Source of the DNA: Stenotrophomonas maltophilia
GTDB taxonomy: Bacteria > Pseudomonadota > Gammaproteobacteria > Xanthomonadales > Xanthomonadaceae
DNA: 64,000 bases
Reading direction: 5' to 3'
NCBI RefSeq assembly: GCF_023518235.1
Contig: NZ_CP090423.1
Span: 3,285,001-3,349,000, forward strand
Under the pieces are notes generated by a model. The model was given only the letters and a program-made list of their open reading frames with translations. It had not been told where the DNA came from and did no database searches. The position numbers and the translations under genes are program-made. Below, one piece after another: positions 28,449 through 37,103 of this stretch (the first letter of the stretch is position 1; the number at the start of each line of letters is the position of its first letter).

Positions 28449-28868
28449 CTATCGGGCGCTGGGCCAGTGGCAGCCGTGTTCCTGCCAGGCCTCGGGAGCA
28501 TCGTGGAAGGCGGTGGTGCGGCCGTCGCGGGCGCGTTGGTAGCTCAACTCCAGCACCAGCGCGCCCTGGGTGCTCAACCGGTAGTGGCCGTTGAGGCGCC
28601 CGTCGATGCGCTCTTCCCACACGCTGTCGAACTGGTAGGGGCGATCTTCGGCCAGCACCGTGGTCTCCAGCGCAACCCGGCGCAGCGTCAGGCGCTCATG
28701 CTGGCCGGCGTAGCGCACATCGGCGCCACCGTCATCCAGCCAGCGCCATTCCAGATGGATGCGGTCATCGCGACCGCCGCTCAGGCAGCGATGGTCCTGC
28801 ACGGTGGCGGCCGAGGCAGCACCGGCCGTCAACAGCAACGCGCCGACCGCGGCCCGCCAGGCCTTCAC
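28449..28868 (-). CDS. Hypothetical exported protein
   Basis: I do not recognise this 139-aa protein. It has a signal peptide (MKAWRAAVGALLLTAGAASA), one cysteine near the mature N-terminus (HRCLSGG) and one near the C-terminus (EHGCHWPS), which could form a disulphide. The body is rich in Arg, Asp, Trp and Tyr in a beta-like pattern. Its ATG overlaps the stop of the LysE-type exporter gene by 4 bp (ATGA), so it is translationally coupled to that gene. Confidence 0.75.
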   Translation of the reverse strand: MKAWRAAVGALLLTAGAASAATVQDHRCLSGGRDDRIHLEWRWLDDGGADVRYAGQHERLTLRRVALETTVLAEDRPYQFDSVWEERIDGRLNGHYRLSTQGALVLELSYQRARDGRTTAFHDAPEAWQEHGCHWPSAR

Positions 28869-29494
28869 CCGTTCAACCCCAGGCGGATGCCGAAGCCGAC
28901 CAGGAACAGGCCGGCCACGCGGCGCAGCGCATCGCTGATGCGTGGATGCTGGATCAAGCGGCGGCGGGCCAGGTTGCCCACCCCGATCAGCATCGAGCAG
29001 TACCCAATGCTGACCACCAGGATGATGCCGGCCAGCGCGCCGAAGGTGGCGATGCCCTGGTGTGCCTTGGGATCGATGAACAACGGCAGGAACGCCATGT
29101 AGAACAGGATTGCCTTCGGGTTGAGCAGGCTGACCAGGATCGCCTGCTGGAAATAGCGGCCGGGCTGCATGCGGATGGGACCGGCGTCACCGCCCTCGTG
29201 CTTCGGGGTACGCAGCAGGCTGATGCCGACCCAGACCAGGTAGGCCGCACCCAGGTACTGCACGGCGTGGAACACCAGCGGATTGGCCTTGAGCAGCGCG
29301 GCCACGCCGGCCAGGGCCAGCCACATCAGGATCTGGTCGCCGACCAGCAGGCCGGCCAGCGCGGTGTAGCCGCCACGTACGCCACCTCGTCCGGTGGCGG
29401 TCAGCAGGGTGAACGTGCCGGGGCCGGGCAGGGCGAGAAACACCAGCACGGCGACCAGAAACGTCCACAGGTCCTGGATGCCCATCCACGGCAT
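28865..29494 (-). CDS. LysE/RhtB family amino acid or metabolite exporter
   Basis: This is a 209-aa inner-membrane exporter with about six helices. It has the family's N-terminal motif LALPGPGTFTLLTATGRGG (about 19-37) and the conserved SLLNPKAILFYMAFLP (about 115-130). Members export amino acids, homoserine lactones or related small metabolites. The start is MPWMGIQDLWTF at 29494; a longer open frame to 29662 lacks membrane character. It is 14 bp after the LysR gene and overlaps the following exported protein gene, suggesting a LysR-exporter-hypothetical transcription unit. Confidence 0.9.
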   Translation of the reverse strand: MPWMGIQDLWTFLVAVLVFLALPGPGTFTLLTATGRGGVRGGYTALAGLLVGDQILMWLALAGVAALLKANPLVFHAVQYLGAAYLVWVGISLLRTPKHEGGDAGPIRMQPGRYFQQAILVSLLNPKAILFYMAFLPLFIDPKAHQGIATFGALAGIILVVSIGYCSMLIGVGNLARRRLIQHPRISDALRRVAGLFLVGFGIRLGLNG

Positions 29495-29508
29495 GGCGGT
29501 GTTCTCTC

Positions 29509-30480
29509 TTACGGGGGGCCGCCATTGTCGGCCAGCACCGGAACGGGCGACAGGGGGCCGGCGAGTCCATCGGGCATGCCAGACAGCAGCGGTTGCAGGT
29601 GCTGGCGCAGCTGCGCGTGCAACTGCCGCACCGCCGGCGAGAACTGCTTGCGGTGCGGGCACACCAGCTGCAGCGGAATGTGGCTGCCAACGCCATCGAG
29701 CAGCAACTGCAGGCGCCCGGCCAGCACGTCCTCGCGCAGGTCCAGCCAGGATTTGTAGGTGATGCCTTCGCCGGCCACCGCCCAGCGCCGCACCACGTCG
29801 GCGTCATCGCAGACCAGCGGGCCACGCACCGGCACCACCACGCGGCGCCCGTCGACCTCGAACGACCAGCGATCGTAGGCGCGGCCGCTGAGCTGGTAGA
29901 CCAGGCAATCATGCTCGCGCAGGTCATCCAGCCGCGCAGGCATGCCGCGCCGCTGCAGGTAATCGGGCGAGGCGGCCAGCACACGGCGGTTGCCCTCCAG
30001 CAGTGGCAGGGCGACATAGCTGGCGTCATCGAAGTGGCCGATGCGGATCGCCACATCCACCGGGTCGCGGAACACATCGGCCACTTCATCGGACAGACGC
30101 AGGTGCAGGCGCAACCGCGGGTGCGCGGCACGGAATGCGGTCAGCCACGGCAGCAGCAGGTTGCGACCGAAGTCCGACGGTGCCGACAGCTGCAGGGTGC
30201 CATGCAGGTCGGCGTCCTCGCCCTGCACCCGGGCCTGGCCTTCGCGCAGGGTGACCAGCACCTCCTGCGCATACGGCAGGTACAGCGCGCCCTCGCCGGT
30301 CAGGCGCAGGCTGCGGGTGGTGCGCACGAACAAGCGCAGGTCCAGCTCGCGCTCCAGCCGCGCCACCGCGGCCGCGACCTGCCCGGGCAGCAGATCGGCT
30401 TCGCGCGCGGCCTGCGAGAAGCTGCCCAGCGCAGCGGTGCGGACGAACAGGTGCAGGTCATCGAAGCGGATCATCTTCAT
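29509..30480 (-). CDS. LysR family transcriptional regulator
   Basis: This is a 323-aa regulator with an N-terminal winged helix-turn-helix (about 4-62, AALGSFSQAAREADLLPGQV) and a substrate-binding-like effector domain. It starts at MKMIRFDDLHLF (30480). It diverges from a quinone-oxidoreductase gene across 91 bp, the classic arrangement in which the regulator controls the neighbour and itself. It also precedes the LysE exporter on its own strand. The inducer is unknown. Confidence 0.92.
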   Translation of the reverse strand: MKMIRFDDLHLFVRTAALGSFSQAAREADLLPGQVAAAVARLERELDLRLFVRTTRSLRLTGEGALYLPYAQEVLVTLREGQARVQGEDADLHGTLQLSAPSDFGRNLLLPWLTAFRAAHPRLRLHLRLSDEVADVFRDPVDVAIRIGHFDDASYVALPLLEGNRRVLAASPDYLQRRGMPARLDDLREHDCLVYQLSGRAYDRWSFEVDGRRVVVPVRGPLVCDDADVVRRWAVAGEGITYKSWLDLREDVLAGRLQLLLDGVGSHIPLQLVCPHRKQFSPAVRQLHAQLRQHLQPLLSGMPDGLAGPLSPVPVLADNGGPP

Positions 30481-30571
30481 TGCTGGAGTGAAAGTGATGC
30501 CCGATTCTGCGCCTTTCTGAAGGGCCGTGCGCGGCGCAACCTGTCGCCTCCTTCCCCACTGGACCGCCACC

Positions 30572-31579
30572 ATGCGCGCCATTGCCTATACCCACGCCGG
30601 CCTGCCGATCGAAGATGCCCAGGCCCTGATCGACATCGAACTGGAACTGCCCCAGCCTGGCCCGCGCGACCTGCGCGTGGCGGTGCGCGCGGTGGCGGTC
30701 AATCCGGTCGACACCAAGGTGCGCCGGGGCGTGGCCACCGACGGCCCGCGCGTGCTGGGCTGGGATGCGGTCGGCATCGTCGACGCGGTCGGCAGCGAGG
30801 TGACCCTGTTCCAGCCCGGCGACGCGGTCTACTACGCCGGTGTGATCGACCGCCCGGGCAGCAACGCCGAGTACCAGCTGGTGGACGAGCGCAGCGTCGG
30901 CCACAAGCCGGCCAGCCTCGACGATGCCGCCGCCGCCGCATTGCCGCTGACCGCGATCACCGCCTGGGAGCTGCTGTTCGACCGCCTGCGCATTCCCGAA
31001 GGCGGTGGCGAGGGCCAGACCCTGCTGGTGATCGGTGCAGCCGGTGGTGTCGGTTCGATCCTGGTGCAGCTGGCGCGGAAGCTGACGAAGTTGACCGTGA
31101 TCGGCACCGCCTCGCGTCCGGATACCCAGGACTGGGTGTACGCGATGGGCGCCCACCACGTCATCGACCACAGCCAGCCACTGGCCGAGGGTCTGGCACG
31201 GCTGGGCATCAGCGAGGTGCAGCACGTGGCCAGCCTGACCCATTCGGACCAGCACTACGCGCAGATCGTCGAGCTGCTGGCGCCGCAGGGCCAGTTCGGT
31301 CTGATCGATGATCCGGGCCAGGTGGATGTGATGGCGCTCAAGCGCAAGGCGCTGTCGCTGCACTGGGAGTCGATGTTCACCCGCCCGCTGTACAGGACGG
31401 CGGACATGCAGCGCCAGCACGAGCTGTTGAACCGGGTGGCCGAGCTGATCGATGCCGGTGTGCTGCAGACCACCCTCGGCGAGCACTTCGGCCGCATCGA
31501 AGCGGCCAACCTGCGGCGCGCCCATGCGCTGCTGGAGAGCCACCGCGCCAAGGGCAAGATCGTGCTGGAAGGCTGGTAA
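30572..31579 (+). CDS. Zinc-type alcohol dehydrogenase family / quinone oxidoreductase
   Basis: This is a 335-aa medium-chain dehydrogenase/reductase of the zeta-crystallin type. An N-terminal GroES-like domain (1-130) is followed by a Rossmann NADPH-binding domain with LLVIGAAGGVGSILVQLA (about 151-168). Cysteine zinc ligands are not evident, as expected for quinone oxidoreductases. I use MRAIAYTHAGLPIED at 30572. It is divergent from the LysR gene, which probably responds to an oxidant or electrophile substrate of this enzyme (inference). It ends before a palindromic repeat. Confidence 0.9.
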   Translation: MRAIAYTHAGLPIEDAQALIDIELELPQPGPRDLRVAVRAVAVNPVDTKVRRGVATDGPRVLGWDAVGIVDAVGSEVTLFQPGDAVYYAGVIDRPGSNAEYQLVDERSVGHKPASLDDAAAAALPLTAITAWELLFDRLRIPEGGGEGQTLLVIGAAGGVGSILVQLARKLTKLTVIGTASRPDTQDWVYAMGAHHVIDHSQPLAEGLARLGISEVQHVASLTHSDQHYAQIVELLAPQGQFGLIDDPGQVDVMALKRKALSLHWESMFTRPLYRTADMQRQHELLNRVAELIDAGVLQTTLGEHFGRIEAANLRRAHALLESHRAKGKIVLEGW

Positions 31580-31603
31580 GGCCCGGTTTTCTCCTGCGTC
31601 GTT

Positions 31604-31643
31604 GGGGTCAGATCCCTTTCCCTTTGGGAAAGGATCTGACCCC
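31604..31643. repeat. GGGGTCAGA-type palindromic repeat, copy 1
   Basis: A 40-bp inverted repeat starts ggggtcagatccctttccc and ends ggatctgacccc, with one bulged base. It sits between the convergent quinone-oxidoreductase and GST genes and could act as a bidirectional terminator. Three related copies occur at 48317-48355, 48379-48416 and 48840-48877. Confidence 0.75.
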
Positions 31644-31647
31644 TGCC

Positions 31648-32253
31648 TCAGGCCACGCCGTTGTCGACGTATTCGGCGAAACCGGGCTGTTGGTGCAGGC
31701 GCTCGAACCAGGCCTCCACGTTGGACAGTGCAGGCCTGTCGCCGGGCGTGCTGCGCCAGCGCTGGGTCGACAGGCCCAGCACGATGTCGGCCAGGGTGAA
31801 TGCACTGCCGGTGACATGGGCCCGGCCATCGGCCAACTGCGCGTCGAGCACGCCCATCAGCCGGTTCCACTGTGCCCAGCTGGCCTCGGCGCGGGCGTCA
31901 TCCGGGTAGTCCGGGTGTTGCCGTACCCGGGCCATGAACACCTGGCGCCAGGCACTGTTGAGGTCGCTGGCCTGCCAATCCATCCACTGCTCCACCTGCG
32001 CACGCGCCTGCAGCGCAACCGGCAGCAGGTCGTCGCGGCCGGCGCGGGCGGCCAGGTAGCGGCAGATGCTGTTGGACTCCCACAGCACGAAGTCTCCGTC
32101 GCGCAGCACCGGCACCTGCCGGTTCGGGTTGAGCGCGGCCAGCAGATCCGCTGGCGGTGCCGGTTCGTGCTGCACCGGCTGATCCAGCCCGGCGCATAGC
32201 CACAGCACCTTGCGCACGTTGATCGAGGTCGGTTTTCCGTACAGTTCCAGCAT
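31648..32253 (-). CDS. Glutathione S-transferase family protein
   Basis: This is a 201-aa cytosolic GST. The N-terminal thioredoxin-like domain (MLELYGKPTSINVRKVLW, then NRQVPVLRDGDFVLWESNSI, the glutathione-binding VPxL...ES motif) is followed by an all-helical C-terminal domain from about residue 85. A serine or tyrosine near residues 5-10 would be the catalytic hydroxyl. The start at 32253 is chosen because it places the fold at the N-terminus. The substrate is unknown. It is convergent with the quinone oxidoreductase. Confidence 0.9.
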   Translation of the reverse strand: MLELYGKPTSINVRKVLWLCAGLDQPVQHEPAPPADLLAALNPNRQVPVLRDGDFVLWESNSICRYLAARAGRDDLLPVALQARAQVEQWMDWQASDLNSAWRQVFMARVRQHPDYPDDARAEASWAQWNRLMGVLDAQLADGRAHVTGSAFTLADIVLGLSTQRWRSTPGDRPALSNVEAWFERLHQQPGFAEYVDNGVA

Positions 32254-32297
32254 GGCCCGGCGCAGCGTTTGAGACGGCACCAGCCTACACTTGCCCC

Positions 32298-33833
32298 ATG
32301 CAAACCGAATCCCTGCTCATCGGCGGCCTTCTATTGGCCGTGCTCATCCTGCAGCTGGTCGCCCTGCTGCGGCGCCCGCCCCACGACCGCCTGGAACAGG
32401 CGGTTCGCGAGGAGGCGCGGGCCGGGCGCAGCGAACTGCGCGAACAGCTGGACACCTTCGCCCGCGCGCTGACCGATCTGTCCACGCGTACCGACCAGCG
32501 GCTGGACCTGCTGCGCGAGGCCCTGGGCGAGGACGCCCGCAAGGCGCGCGCCGAGTCCGCCGAAAGCCAGCAGCGCGGCGCTGCATTGATGGGCCAGCGC
32601 CTGCAGGAACTGCGTGGCCAGCTGGATACCTTTGGCCAGCAGCAGGAGGCGCGCATCCATGCCTTCGGCCAGCAGCTGCAGGAACTGACCACGCGCACCG
32701 ACAGCCAGCTCGGTGCCCTGCGCCAGACCCAGATGGACGATGCACGCAAGGGCCGCGAGGAGGGCGCGCAGTCGCAGCAGCGCCTGACCGAGAACCTGGG
32801 CCAGCGGCTGCAGGAGCTGACCCAGCGCAACGAGCAGCGTATCGCCGAGATGCGCACGACGCTGGAAGAACAGCTGCGTGCGCTGCAGAGCGACAACGCA
32901 CAGAAGCTGGAACAGATGCGCGTGACCGTGGACGAGAAGCTGCAGTCCACGCTGGAAACCCGCCTGGGCCAGTCCTTCAAGCTGGTCTCCGAGCGCCTGG
33001 AGCAGGTCCAGCGCGGCCTCGGTGAGATGCAGCAGCTGGCCACCGGCGTGGGCGACCTCAAGCGCGTGCTGACCAACGTCAAGACGCGCGGCAGCTGGGG
33101 TGAAGTGCAGCTGGAGAACATCCTCGAGCAGACCCTGATCCAGGAGCAGTACGCGCGCGCGGTGAAGGTGCGCCCGGACAGCGGGGAAATGGTCGACATC
33201 GCCGTGCGCCTGCCGGGGCGCAGCAGCGACGACACGCCGGTGTGGCTGCCGATCGACTCCAAGTTCCCGCGCGAAGACTATGAGCGCCTTCTGGACGCGC
33301 AGGAGCAGGGCGACGCAGAACTGGTGCGCGTGCAGGGCGCGCAGCTGGAGCGCGCGGTGAAGGTGCAGGCCAAGTCCATCTGCGAGAAGTACATCGTGCC
33401 GCCGCACACTACCGATTTCGCGGTGATGTTCCTGCCGACCGAAGGGCTGTATGCCGAGGTGATCCGCCGCCCCGGCCTGGTGGACCTGCTGCAGCGCGAC
33501 CACCGCGTGGTGGTCGCCGGGCCGACCACCATCACCGCACTGCTCAACAGCCTGCAGATGGGTTTCCGCACCCTGGCCATCGAGAAGCGGTCCAGCGAAG
33601 TGTGGAGCCTGCTGGGCGCGGTGAAGACCGAGTTCGGCAAGTTCGGCGACGTGCTCGACAATGTGAAGGCCAAGCTCGATCAGGCCAGCAAGCAGATCGA
33701 CCAGACCGGCGTGCGCACCCGCGCGATCGCCCGCAAGCTGCGCGATGTCGAATCGCTGCCGGTCGAGCAGAGCCGGCAGCTGCTGCCCGATGCGCTGTCG
33801 GCCGACGACAGTGGCGACGGTGAAGAAACCTGA
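32298..33833 (+). CDS. rmuC: DNA recombination protein RmuC
   Basis: RmuC is a membrane-anchored, nuclease-fold protein that limits recombination at inverted repeats. The 511-aa protein has an N-terminal membrane helix (about 5-23), a long Gln/Glu/Arg-rich coiled coil (about 35-230), and the RmuC domain (about 255-480) with segments TRGSWGEVQLENILEQTL and LPIDSKFPREDYERLL. The C-terminus is acidic. Start ATG at 32298, divergent from the GST gene by 44 bp. It appears monocistronic. Confidence 0.95.
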   Translation: MQTESLLIGGLLLAVLILQLVALLRRPPHDRLEQAVREEARAGRSELREQLDTFARALTDLSTRTDQRLDLLREALGEDARKARAESAESQQRGAALMGQRLQELRGQLDTFGQQQEARIHAFGQQLQELTTRTDSQLGALRQTQMDDARKGREEGAQSQQRLTENLGQRLQELTQRNEQRIAEMRTTLEEQLRALQSDNAQKLEQMRVTVDEKLQSTLETRLGQSFKLVSERLEQVQRGLGEMQQLATGVGDLKRVLTNVKTRGSWGEVQLENILEQTLIQEQYARAVKVRPDSGEMVDIAVRLPGRSSDDTPVWLPIDSKFPREDYERLLDAQEQGDAELVRVQGAQLERAVKVQAKSICEKYIVPPHTTDFAVMFLPTEGLYAEVIRRPGLVDLLQRDHRVVVAGPTTITALLNSLQMGFRTLAIEKRSSEVWSLLGAVKTEFGKFGDVLDNVKAKLDQASKQIDQTGVRTRAIARKLRDVESLPVEQSRQLLPDALSADDSGDGEET

Positions 33834-33904
33834 GCCACGCTGACACGCCGCCTGCATCGTCCATGCGTATGCTGGCGGCCTGTCCGCCGCGTTCGGGTGC
33901 CGCC

Positions 33905-34294
33905 ATGCATTCTCGCCTCTGTATCAGCCTGCTCCTGTCCGCCGTGCTCGCCGCCTGCAGCAGTGCGCCGCCGGCTCCACCTGCTGCGGACGCAACCGAC
34001 AGCCCGCAGGCCGCCGAGGCCTACCAGGAGGCACGCGATGTCGACTGCCAGGCCGCCGGCGGCACGCTGCAACGGCTCGGCCGCCTGCAGCGGTTGCAGT
34101 GCGTGATTCCCTATGCCGACGCCGGCAAGGCCTGCAGCCGCAAGAGCGATTGCACGGGCCAGTGCCTGGCCACCGGCGAAGTGGCCGCCGGCATCGCCAC
34201 CACCGGCACCTGCCAGCGCGATGCCCGCCAGAACTTCGGCTGCCGCCAGCGCGTTGATGAGGGCAAAGCGCAGGGCACGATCTGCGTGGATTGA
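33905..34294 (+). CDS. Small cysteine-rich lipoprotein of unknown function
   Basis: This 129-aa protein starts MHSRLCISLLLSAVLAAC, a lipoprotein signal with the acylated cysteine at residue 18. The mature domain has eight further cysteines in the pattern DC..QC..AC..DC..QC..TC..GC..IC, enough for four disulphides, with a central ACSRKSDCTGQC. I do not recognise a named family. It is probably a disulphide-stabilised envelope protein. It follows rmuC by 71 bp on the same strand and is followed by SMAG repeats. Confidence 0.8.
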   Translation: MHSRLCISLLLSAVLAACSSAPPAPPAADATDSPQAAEAYQEARDVDCQAAGGTLQRLGRLQRLQCVIPYADAGKACSRKSDCTGQCLATGEVAAGIATTGTCQRDARQNFGCRQRVDEGKAQGTICVD

Positions 34295-34308
34295 TGAAAC
34301 TGCCGCGA

Positions 34309-34437
34309 TTGCCGGCCAGCGGCCGGCATTACCGCGTCAGAGATGTGCGTGGGTTGACGGTAGTGCCGGCCGCTGGCCGGCAACGGCATCAACGCTCGCG
34401 ATCGCGCGTGAATCCCGTCGAGCAAGCTCGACGCTAC
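34309..34437. repeat. Three SMAG monomers between the lipoprotein gene and gpx
   Basis: Units at 34309-34332 (ending attac rather than ctac), 34360-34383 (starting GTAGTGCCGGCCGCTGG) and 34417-34437 (ending cgctac) stand in alternating orientation. The gpx promoter must lie just after or within them. Confidence 0.8.
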
Positions 34438-34494
34438 GGGCATCGCACAGCGCTATGCTGGTGGGCCATTCCCCGCCGTAGCCGGAGCCTCCGC

Positions 34495-35040
34495 GTGAGC
34501 ACCCCGATCCAGGACATTTCCCTCACCACCATCGACGGCCAGCCGTCCACGCTTGCCGATTACCAGGGCAAGGTCCTGCTGCTGGTCAACGTCGCCTCCA
34601 AGTGCGGCCTGACCCCACAGTACGAAGGCCTGCAGGCGCTGTATGCGGAAAAGCACGCGCAAGGCCTGGAAGTGCTGGGCTTCCCCGCCAACAACTTCCT
34701 GGGCCAGGAACCGGGCAGCGAGGCGGAGATCCAGCAGTTCTGCCAGCTCACCTACGATGTCACCTTCCCGATGTTCTCCAAGATCAGCGTGGCCGGCGAG
34801 GACACCCACCCGCTCTACCAGCAGCTGACCGCCGCGCAGCCGCAGTCGATCGGTGAAGGCCCGCTGCGCGAGCGCCTGGCCAGCAAGGAGATTCCGATCC
34901 ACGCCGCGCCGGCGGTGCTGTGGAACTTCGAGAAGTTCCTGGTCGGTCGCGATGGCAAGGTCATTGCCCGCTTCGCCCCGGACGTGGCCGCCGATGACGC
35001 GCGCCTGCGCCAAGCCATCGAGGCCGCGCTGGCGGCCTGA
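34495..35040 (+). CDS. Glutathione peroxidase family thiol peroxidase
   Basis: This is a 181-aa thioredoxin-fold enzyme that reduces peroxides with a cysteine in place of selenocysteine (NVASKCGLTPQYEGL; peroxidatic Cys at about 38). The resolving block reads FPANNFLGQEPGS, which keeps the catalytic Gln but lacks the usual Cys of FPCNQF. The Trp-Asn catalytic motif is in VLWNFEKFL. Bacterial members usually use thioredoxin rather than glutathione. I choose the GTG at 34495 (VSTPIQDISLTTIDG), preceded by AGCCGGAG, because it fits family length; upstream codons run through SMAG repeats. Confidence 0.92.
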   Translation: MSTPIQDISLTTIDGQPSTLADYQGKVLLLVNVASKCGLTPQYEGLQALYAEKHAQGLEVLGFPANNFLGQEPGSEAEIQQFCQLTYDVTFPMFSKISVAGEDTHPLYQQLTAAQPQSIGEGPLRERLASKEIPIHAAPAVLWNFEKFLVGRDGKVIARFAPDVAADDARLRQAIEAALAA

Positions 35041-35046
35041 GCAAAG

Positions 35047-35071
35047 CGTGTCAACCAAGGTTGGCACCTAC
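35047..35071. repeat. SMAG monomer after gpx
   Basis: The unit gtgtcaaccaaggttggcac ending ctac at 35071 lies immediately upstream of the terminator shared by gpx and mlaA. Confidence 0.75.
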
Positions 35072-35079
35072 CGGAAAAG

Positions 35080-35105
35080 AAAAACCCCGCCGAGGCGGGG
35101 TTTTT
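35080..35105. terminator. Bidirectional Rho-independent terminator between gpx and mlaA
   Basis: A 7-bp GC stem (ccccgcc/ggcgggg) with a 2-base loop is flanked by A-run and T-run, so it works on both strands. It ends gpx (plus) and the mlaFEDCBA operon (minus). Confidence 0.88.
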
Positions 35106-35124
35106 CATGCACCGATCAGCGACC

Positions 35125-36138
35125 TCAGTGGGTCCACTGCGGCATCGGCATCGCGTCGACCGGAATCGGCGAGTTGGCATCGTCGTGGCCACGGTCGCGC
35201 TTGCTGCGCAGATCGTTCTCGATCTGGTAGTTGCGGCGCTGCATCCACGCATCGCGGACCAGCGAGTACTCGTCCACGGCAGTGTCGCGCAGATCGTCGA
35301 TCGCCAGCAGCTGTGCGCGCGTATCGACCAGCTGCAGGCCCTGCAGGCCGATGCGCAGCTTGTCTTCTTCGATGCGGCGGATCGGCGACAACGGGATGTC
35401 ACCGGCCAGGCCGAACACATCGCGCACGGTCCGCGGGCCGAAGAACGGCAGTTCCACGTAGCGCGAACGACGCCAGCCCCAGGCGCCCAGGGTCTGGCCG
35501 AAGTCTTCGTTGCGACGCGGCACCATCGCCTTGCTGGCCGGATCGAACAGGCCACCGATGCCCAGCGTGCTGTTCATCAGGAAGCGGCCGAGGCTGTCCC
35601 ACGCATCGGCGCCACGGCCCTGCAGCAGCTGGTTGGTGATGGTCACCGGTGCGCGCAGGTTGCTGAAGAAGTTGCTCACGCCGGTACGTGCGAAGCGTGG
35701 CACCACGTGGGTATAGGCCGTGGCCAGCGGACGGGCGATGCCACGGTCGACCGCGTTGTTGAACCTGTGCACCTTGCGGTTGAACGGTTCCCACGGGTCG
35801 TAGGCGGCCGCGCTGCCGGTGTTGTTGGTGCCACCGTACAGGGCATCGAAATCGTCATCACCGCCTGGTGCGGTGGCTGCTGCGGTCCTGGCCGCATCGG
35901 TATCGGCACCGGCAACGGGGGGCGCCGGCGAGGCCGCAGCGGCGGCCGGCGGAGCGGCCACCGGCGTCACCGGTGCCGCCTCGGCCATGCTGGTATCGGC
36001 AGTGGCCGGGGCCTCGGCGGCCGAGCTGGCCGGAACGACGGTGCTGGCGGCCGGTGCATCGCTGCGTGCGGGCTTGCCGGCACAGGCGGTCAGCGCGGTG
36101 GCCAGGACGATCAGGGGAAAAGCGCGTACGACGTTCAT
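35125..36138 (-). CDS. mlaA: Phospholipid-binding lipoprotein MlaA (VacJ)
   Basis: MlaA is the outer-membrane part of the Mla system, which removes mislocalised phospholipids from the outer leaflet. The 337-aa protein has a lipoprotein signal (MNVVRAFPLIVLATALTAC, Cys19) and then an unusually long Ala/Pro/Thr-rich linker (about 20-110). The VacJ domain starts at YDPWEPFNRKVHRFNNAVDR and includes NFFSNLRAPVTITNQLLQG. The linker roughly accounts for the extra length over E. coli MlaA (251 aa). It is the last gene of the mla operon, starting 1 bp before the mlaB stop codon. Confidence 0.95.
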   Translation of the reverse strand: MNVVRAFPLIVLATALTACAGKPARSDAPAASTVVPASSAAEAPATADTSMAEAAPVTPVAAPPAAAAASPAPPVAGADTDAARTAAATAPGGDDDFDALYGGTNNTGSAAAYDPWEPFNRKVHRFNNAVDRGIARPLATAYTHVVPRFARTGVSNFFSNLRAPVTITNQLLQGRGADAWDSLGRFLMNSTLGIGGLFDPASKAMVPRRNEDFGQTLGAWGWRRSRYVELPFFGPRTVRDVFGLAGDIPLSPIRRIEEDKLRIGLQGLQLVDTRAQLLAIDDLRDTAVDEYSLVRDAWMQRRNYQIENDLRSKRDRGHDDANSPIPVDAMPMPQWTH

Positions 36139-36139
36139 G

Positions 36140-36451
36140 TCAGCTCGCAGCAGAAGTTGCAGTGAAATCCAGGTCGGGCGACAGCCGGTAGGCCGCGCTC
36201 AGCTCGTTGAAGCCTGCCGGTATGCCGGAAATCGCCAGCGGGTGACCAGCCTTGCGTGCGCGCGCCGAAAGCTCGGCGAGCAGGGCCAGGCCGGCGCTGT
36301 CCACGCGCTCGACCTCGCCCAGGTCCAGCCGTGCCAGCTTCGCCGGCAGCGCCTGCAGCTGCGGCCACAGCGCGATCACCGCGGCACGGTCAAGCAGACC
36401 GCGCAGGCGCAGGGTGTCGCCCTCCAGCAGCGCCAGTGCGTTACTTGCCAT
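36140..36451 (-). CDS. mlaB: STAS-domain protein MlaB
   Basis: MlaB is the cytoplasmic STAS subunit that stabilises the MlaFE ABC transporter. The 103-aa protein begins MASNALALLEGDTLRLRG and contains the STAS core RLDLGEVERVDSAGLALLAEL (about 40-60), including the conserved DSAG serine loop. Its start codon lies inside the 3' end of mlaC (11-bp overlap), showing translational coupling. The larger open frame to 36604 is only frame overlap with mlaC. Confidence 0.92.
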   Translation of the reverse strand: MASNALALLEGDTLRLRGLLDRAAVIALWPQLQALPAKLARLDLGEVERVDSAGLALLAELSARARKAGHPLAISGIPAGFNELSAAYRLSPDLDFTATSAAS

Positions 36452-37103
36452 TGCCCGTGGGCCCGGCCTGCATGCTGCCGCTGCGCAGGTCGCTGGCCAC
36501 CTGCTTGATGCCCTTCTGGCGCAGCGGGGTGTCGAACTGGTTGCGGAAGGTCTGCACGTAGGAAATGCCTTCGATGTTGACGTCGAAGATCTTCCACTGG
36601 CCATTCACGTTGCGCATCCAGTATTCGACCGGCGTCGGCTCGTTGCCGGCGCGCACCAGCTCGGTGCTCACGCGCACGCCGCGGTTGCCCGGCAGCGGGC
36701 TCTCACCCTTCAGGCGGAAGCTGGGCTTGCCCTGGATGTTGAGCAGGGTCGAGCCGTAGCGCTGCATCAGGCTGTCGGCCATCGCATCGGCAAACAGCTT
36801 GATGTCCGCGTCCGAGGCGCCGCGGGCGTGCGGGCCCAGCACCAGGCGCGCGGCGTAGTCGCGGTCGAAGGTGCGGGTCAGTTCGCTGTCGATGTAGCTG
36901 CGCAGGCTGGCCGGGTTGCTGGTGAACTCGCTCTTGCGCTGCTGCAGGGTGGCCAGGATGCGGCTGCTGGCATCGATCACCACCTTGCCGGCCTGGCCCT
37001 GGGTCGCGGCTGCGGCGGGGGCGGCGGCCTGGGCCTGGGCCAGGAACGGGGTGGCTACCAGCAGCGCCGAGGCGAGCAGGGCCGGGATCAGTTTCATCTT
37101 CAT
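36441..37103 (-). CDS. mlaC: Periplasmic phospholipid-binding protein MlaC
   Basis: MlaC shuttles phospholipids between MlaA at the outer membrane and MlaD at the inner membrane. The 220-aa protein has a signal peptide (about 1-24, ending AQA) and the MlaC/Ttg2D fold: helices around RILATLQQRKSEFTSNPASL, then a beta-sheet with VRAGNEPTPVEYWMRNVNGQ. Its ATG overlaps the mlaD stop by 4 bp, and its end overlaps mlaB. Confidence 0.95.
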   Translation of the reverse strand: MKMKLIPALLASALLVATPFLAQAQAAAPAAAATQGQAGKVVIDASSRILATLQQRKSEFTSNPASLRSYIDSELTRTFDRDYAARLVLGPHARGASDADIKLFADAMADSLMQRYGSTLLNIQGKPSFRLKGESPLPGNRGVRVSTELVRAGNEPTPVEYWMRNVNGQWKIFDVNIEGISYVQTFRNQFDTPLRQKGIKQVASDLRSGSMQAGPTGNGK

